DNA from: JABEVB01 sp049965775
GTDB lineage: Bacteria > Planctomycetota > Phycisphaerae > WQYP01
Reading direction: 5' to 3'
DNA length: 6,666 nucleotides
NCBI GenBank assembly: GCA_049965775.1
Contig: JBMFVX010000148.1
Location: forward strand, 1-6,666
Shown in pieces: positions 3,795 to 6,666 of the stretch. The notes under the pieces were generated by a model, which saw only the letters and a list, made by a program, of their open reading frames with translations, had not been told where the DNA came from and did not search any database. Made by a program: the position numbers and the translations under genes. How positions within the stretch are numbered: the first letter of the stretch is position 1; each line of letters starts with the position of its first letter.

Positions 3795-6446
3795 TTATTG
3801 GTTGGGCAGAGGGGCCGCCGAATTCAAAGGAGCCGCTGCATTCGTCTTTACCGGCGGGAACGGCAGGTTAACAAAAGCCGGATTGAGCTTAACCGCCCGG
3901 GCACGGGCCTGCCGAGCCGCGGAAAAGTCACCGAGCTGCCACAGGTCCATCGCCAGGCTGTTCCAAGCAGCAGCCTGCGTGGGAAATAGTTGTGTAATTT
4001 TGCGCAGTTGCGCTACCGCTCCTTTCAAATCATGGTGCGATTCAAGGTAAATAACATACCGCACACGCCACATGACCTGCTGGGGGTCCATGGAAAACAC
4101 TTTCTGCATCTGGGCGTCGCCGGCCGTCTCGTCGCCGGCGTTGAGCAGCGCTATAGCCCAGGCAAAACGCACGGCAGGATTGCGCGGCTGCAGACTAACT
4201 GCCAATTTATACTGCTGCAGAGCCGCGGCAACATTGTGGTGATCCAAAAAGTACAACGCATAGCGCACACGCCATTGAGGATCGTGCGGCGCCATCGCAA
4301 ACACTTTATTTAACTCCGCCTGACCAGCGGCCGTTTCCCCGTGGTCGAGCAGGGCCGTCGCCAGATTGAAACGAAAATCCAGCTGCTGCGGCTCCAACCG
4401 CACGGCCGCACGATAATGCTTAATAGCCCTGGTGAAAAAGTTCTGGTTGTCTAGCGCGTTGGCGTACTGATACTGCAGCAAAGCGTCATTTGGATGCTGC
4501 GCTGCCAGGCGATGATACGTGCGATCGGCCGCACTGATGTCGCCCAGCGCCAGTTCCAGCCCAATAAGCATGCGCTGCTTTCCGGCGTCATCCGGAAATT
4601 CACCCGCCAGCAATTGGGCTTGGGTAAGTGCTTCCTGCTTGTTGCCGTTCTCCAAGAGCCATTCAATCAGTGTTGTACGCAATGCAACATCATTGGGATG
4701 CCAGCGAACCGCCATTTTTAGATATTGAATGGCGTCCTTGAGATCGTGCCTGAAACGCAGCACATTGGCAAGCGTTCGATTGCCCAATTCAGATGTCGGG
4801 TCTATCTGAACCGCCGCCAGAGCATGTTTGGCCGCATGCACATAATCGTGACGGGTAAACTCGTAATCTGCCAGCTCCGCAAGAGCCTGGGCATTGTGAG
4901 GATGTTTAGCCAGCATCGTCTGAATTTGCGCCAATGCGTCGGCGTTGGCGCCGACCTGCTCATCCCATAAAGCCAGATGCAACCGCGCGTAGGCATCATC
5001 AGGGTTTATGCGTATCGCCTGCTGGAGTTCCTGCCGGGCGAGGTTGATCTGCCCCTCCAGTAGAAAATATTGCTCCGCCAGGTTGTCATGAGCGGCCCAG
5101 GCATCAGGGTTTACCTTTAAGACGTGTTTCCACAGCTTAATCGGAGAGCGGTAATAACCCGCATTGGTAAAGCTGGCTATACCCAGCGCCAATACAACAA
5201 CCAAAGCCGCCAACTCTACCGCCACGCGGCCGCCAACCTGCGCCCGCAAGCGCCATCGGCCAAAAAGCCCGCAGATCACCGCAATGGCCGGCATGATCGC
5301 CACATACGCCAACCGATTGGCCACCGGAGACACCATAAACGCCGGAAGCTTCACAGGCCCGGACACCGGCAACAGCGCAATCGTATAGGCTGCTGCGCCA
5401 AAAAATGCTCCACGCCAAACCCCACCCCGCCGGACGCCAAGACGCCACAGCACAAATAGTAATACCAGCACACCAGCCAAAGGCAAAAACCCGATGACCG
5501 AAACGCTCAGCGGCCATGCGGAATACATTGGAATCACATTAACCGGCAATACGAGTTTAAAGAGGTAAAACCAAAATGCCCCCCCGGCATGCGCCAGCCG
5601 CACATTCCAAGGCATCACAAGCCAACGTGTAGCCGCAAGCGACATCCACACCTGCGCGGCCACCGCCCCCAAGGCAACGAGCACCAATGACGCCAAGGCG
5701 ACCATTCGACTGCGCGAGCCTTGCCCCCGCCGCCACCCCACCATCAACAGCATTAAAAGTGGGCCGGCCGCCGCAACCACCGGACTGCACAATAGCGCTG
5801 CCACGGTAAAACCAAGCACGGCGAGGTAACGTCCAGAACGAGCATCGTCCAGCCAGTACACAAAAATCAGCAGGGCAGCGAGTATCAAAGCACCGGCCAG
5901 TAAAATGGGTAAAGCCGAAAGATAAAGCACCGTTTCGACGGTGATGGGATGAACCGCAAATATTAGCGCCGCTGCGAATGCCCCGGGCACGGTTAATCGC
6001 CGCAGAATCAGCCAGAAAAGAATGGCAGCCGCCATGCCCAGCAGCAGATTCACCACATGAAAAGGCACCGGCGACAAAAGCACCTTGGCGCCGGGCTTGT
6101 TTAGTCCGCGTTGAGCCGCTAAAAATCCATGATATTCCAACCACGAAACACTGGTGGCCAAGGGCGCAAAACTGTGTTGATAGGGCGAAGTCCAGGCATC
6201 CAAGATGCCACCCTCGTTGAGCACCAACGGATTGTTAAGCAGCCGCGACCAATCCTTCCACATGAAGTAGCCGTCCAAGGCACGGGCGCACACCAAAAGC
6301 ATGGCCAGAGACAGAATAAGACCCATGCCAATCTGCCGCCAAGGCACGATGCGCTTCAACCGCACGGGCGCAAAGGCGCCGTCAGCCGGACCTCCGCCAG
6401 ACGGCACCTGTCCGGCCGAACCACTGGAACTTAAAGCGTCAGGCAT
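3795..6446 (-). CDS. Large TMTC-like membrane protein with 12 TPRs and a degenerate GT-C motif
   Basis: This 883-residue protein is a paralogue of its downstream neighbour. A Gly/Ser/Pro-rich tail (1-35) precedes TM1 (about 38-57). About 11-13 hydrophobic segments run to residue 425, with shared landmarks such as PFHVVNLLLGMAAAILFWLI (128-147), VHPITVETV (165-173), GGAFWFYLFKLVLP (288-301) and SPIKLWKHVLKVNP (434-447). Several positions thought to matter for catalysis differ. The first-loop motif is FMWKDW (Lys64-Asp65), not WDD; the VAELK block reads LSALP (176-180); and DHYQY reads NRLAY (377-381). Residues 447-855 form twelve TPRs, eleven of them exactly 34 residues long. The end is Ala/Pro/Asn-rich. 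The ATG at 6446-6444 has AAGGA (6458-6454) 7 nt upstream. It is first in the operon. I infer a scaffold, regulatory or altered-specificity partner of the 614-residue protein. The GT-C and TPR folds are well supported; the loss of activity is not proven. Confidence 0.85.
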   Translation of the reverse strand: MPDALSSSGSAGQVPSGGGPADGAFAPVRLKRIVPWRQIGMGLILSLAMLLVCARALDGYFMWKDWSRLLNNPLVLNEGGILDAWTSPYQHSFAPLATSVSWLEYHGFLAAQRGLNKPGAKVLLSPVPFHVVNLLLGMAAAILFWLILRRLTVPGAFAAALIFAVHPITVETVLYLSALPILLAGALILAALLIFVYWLDDARSGRYLAVLGFTVAALLCSPVVAAAGPLLMLLMVGWRRGQGSRSRMVALASLVLVALGAVAAQVWMSLAATRWLVMPWNVRLAHAGGAFWFYLFKLVLPVNVIPMYSAWPLSVSVIGFLPLAGVLVLLFVLWRLGVRRGGVWRGAFFGAAAYTIALLPVSGPVKLPAFMVSPVANRLAYVAIMPAIAVICGLFGRWRLRAQVGGRVAVELAALVVVLALGIASFTNAGYYRSPIKLWKHVLKVNPDAWAAHDNLAEQYFLLEGQINLARQELQQAIRINPDDAYARLHLALWDEQVGANADALAQIQTMLAKHPHNAQALAELADYEFTRHDYVHAAKHALAAVQIDPTSELGNRTLANVLRFRHDLKDAIQYLKMAVRWHPNDVALRTTLIEWLLENGNKQEALTQAQLLAGEFPDDAGKQRMLIGLELALGDISAADRTYHRLAAQHPNDALLQYQYANALDNQNFFTRAIKHYRAAVRLEPQQLDFRFNLATALLDHGETAAGQAELNKVFAMAPHDPQWRVRYALYFLDHHNVAAALQQYKLAVSLQPRNPAVRFAWAIALLNAGDETAGDAQMQKVFSMDPQQVMWRVRYVIYLESHHDLKGAVAQLRKITQLFPTQAAAWNSLAMDLWQLGDFSAARQARARAVKLNPAFVNLPFPPVKTNAAAPLNSAAPLPNQ
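3882..5108 (-). repeat. Coding array of twelve TPR units
   Basis: This stretch encodes residues 447-855 of the 883-residue protein. Repeats begin with Pro at residues 447, 482, 516, 550, 584, 618, 652, 686, 720, 754, 788 and 822. The first unit is 35 residues and the other eleven are exactly 34, the canonical TPR length. Typical TPR positions are filled, such as LA near the start of helix A, G/D-x-A in the turn, and A-hydrophobic-x-hydrophobic-P at the unit boundary. Twelve units would build about one and a half turns of a TPR superhelix, a likely protein-binding surface. By analogy with TMTC proteins it may be extracytoplasmic, but I cannot fix the number of membrane passes. Confidence 0.85.
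3984..4391 (-). repeat. Internal duplication of a two-TPR (68-residue) module
   Basis: Residues 686-753 (4391-4188) and 754-821 (4187-3984) align without gaps, with 27 of 68 residues identical by my count. Shared blocks include ALL..G...AG.A, KVF.M.P and WRVRY..Y....H. The last is not part of the generic TPR consensus. This is consistent with tandem duplication of a 204-bp unit followed by divergence. Confidence 0.7.
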
Positions 6447-6488
6447 ATAACTTTCCTTATCTCAAGCCGCTGGCACGCATGCGGCAAC

Positions 6489-6560
6489 TGGCGCTAAGCC
6501 CCGGCATTTAGCCCACTTGCAGCAACGATGGCGTTTTAATCGCTTTGCTACTTAGCGCCA
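6489..6560 (-). promoter_or_regulatory. 10-bp perfect inverted repeat enclosing a second stem
   Basis: TGGCGCTAAG (6489-6498) and CTTAGCGCCA (6551-6560) are exact reverse complements 52 nt apart. Between them AGCAACGA (6521-6528) pairs with TCG-TTGCT (6540-6542 and 6545-6549), with a 2-nt bulge and an 11-nt loop ending one base before the outer right arm. A 3-bp stem, GGC/GCC (6503-6505 and 6511-6513), could fill the remaining space. If transcribed as the 5' leader of the 883-residue gene it could fold as a branched stem. As DNA it could be a paired regulator site. Confidence 0.45.
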
Positions 6561-6570
6561 AGCACAGCCA

Positions 6571-6599
6571 TTAACGGCGCGGCCTGGAAGAGATACTAT
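6571..6599 (+). promoter_or_regulatory. Candidate plus-strand promoter divergent from the operon
   Basis: TTAACG (6571-6576) and TACTAT (6594-6599) are separated by exactly 17 bp, and each matches four of six consensus positions. Transcription would start near 6606, about 36 nt before the possible ATG at 6642. The evidence is only spacing plus partial matches. Confidence 0.3.
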
Positions 6600-6641
6600 T
6601 AAAAGTTGTGGACGAAAGAAAACAGGCGGCGTAACCTAAAT

Positions 6642-6666
6642 ATGAAATTTCAACGTTACCTTTTTA
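6642..6666 (+). CDS. Possible start of a divergent gene cut by the right edge
   Basis: An ATG at 6642 opens a frame reading MKFQRYLF to the window end. A basic and then hydrophobic start would suit a signal peptide or membrane segment, but eight residues are too few for any assignment. A promoter-like pair lies at a suitable distance upstream. There is no good Shine-Dalgarno, which counts against it given the other genes here. Confidence 0.25.

Larger units (their letters stand above)
6447..6641. other. Upstream region of the GT-C/TPR operon
   Basis: This gap separates the 883-residue gene from a possible divergent plus-strand start. It holds the operon ribosome-binding site (AAGGA, 6458-6454), a 5-bp GC hairpin (GCCGC 6466-6470 with GCGGC 6481-6485), the 10-bp inverted repeat of 6489-6560 and a promoter-like pair on the plus strand. 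I find no convincing sigma70 promoter for the minus-strand operon. Weak candidates lie near 6590-6610 on that strand. Confidence 0.5.

Noticed and set aside
3301..4050. 249-codon open frame on the plus strand across both membrane-protein genes
   Set aside because: It lies antisense to two genes with clear domains and spans their junction. Its product has no recognisable motif, so it is a by-product of codon bias.
5557..6144. 195-codon minus-strand frame inside the 883-residue gene
   Set aside because: It is an alternative frame of the transmembrane region, Gly/Ala/Arg-rich and without its own ribosome-binding site. The in-frame product carries the family motifs.

Overview
This is a bacterial chromosomal window of intermediate G+C content. 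Genes are densely packed, and each complete gene has a clear Shine-Dalgarno sequence 6-9 nt before its start. It contains four complete protein-coding genes and possible gene edges at both ends. A free-standing bacterial-type accD and a tandem pair of large membrane proteins with a GT-C glycosyltransferase-like fold and TPR tails suggest a Gram-negative-type bacterium. Such GT-C/TPR (TMTC-like) proteins are common in Planctomycetota, Verrucomicrobiota and some deltaproteobacterial lineages. I lean towards Planctomycetota, but this rests on gene-family habit, not on a phylogenetic marker.

Layout, left to right. Positions 1-101 may hold the 5' end of a minus-strand gene that runs off the left edge (weak). 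Positions 102-376 are an AT-rich intergenic stretch. Positions 377-775 (minus) encode a small OsmC-family protein with both redox cysteines. Positions 776-1060 are a divergent intergenic region with a possible promoter and imperfect palindrome for osmC, and two hairpins in the accD leader. Positions 1061-1924 (plus) encode AccD, the carboxyltransferase beta subunit of acetyl-CoA carboxylase. accD converges on, and overlaps by 16 bp, a two-gene minus-strand operon. In transcription order that operon is an 883-residue protein (6446-3795) followed by a 614-residue protein (3753-1909). Both have a short Pro/Gly/Ser-rich N-terminal tail, about a dozen membrane segments and C-terminal TPRs: twelve in the first, about three in the second. 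Positions 6447-6641 form the operon's upstream region, with a 10-bp perfect inverted repeat. A possible divergent plus-strand gene begins at 6642.

How the genes work together. AccD is housekeeping (malonyl-CoA for fatty acid synthesis), and the OsmC protein probably belongs to thiol/peroxide defence. Neither has an obvious link to the membrane pair. The pair looks like an ancient tandem duplication. The 614-residue copy keeps the acidic first-loop motif and other family signatures of TMTC-like GT-C proteins. The 883-residue copy has changed several of these positions and instead carries a long, regular TPR array. I infer a possible active-enzyme plus scaffold/pseudoenzyme arrangement for an undetermined envelope glycosylation step. 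This pair is the most interesting part of the window. I saw no mobile element, CRISPR array, tRNA or rRNA.
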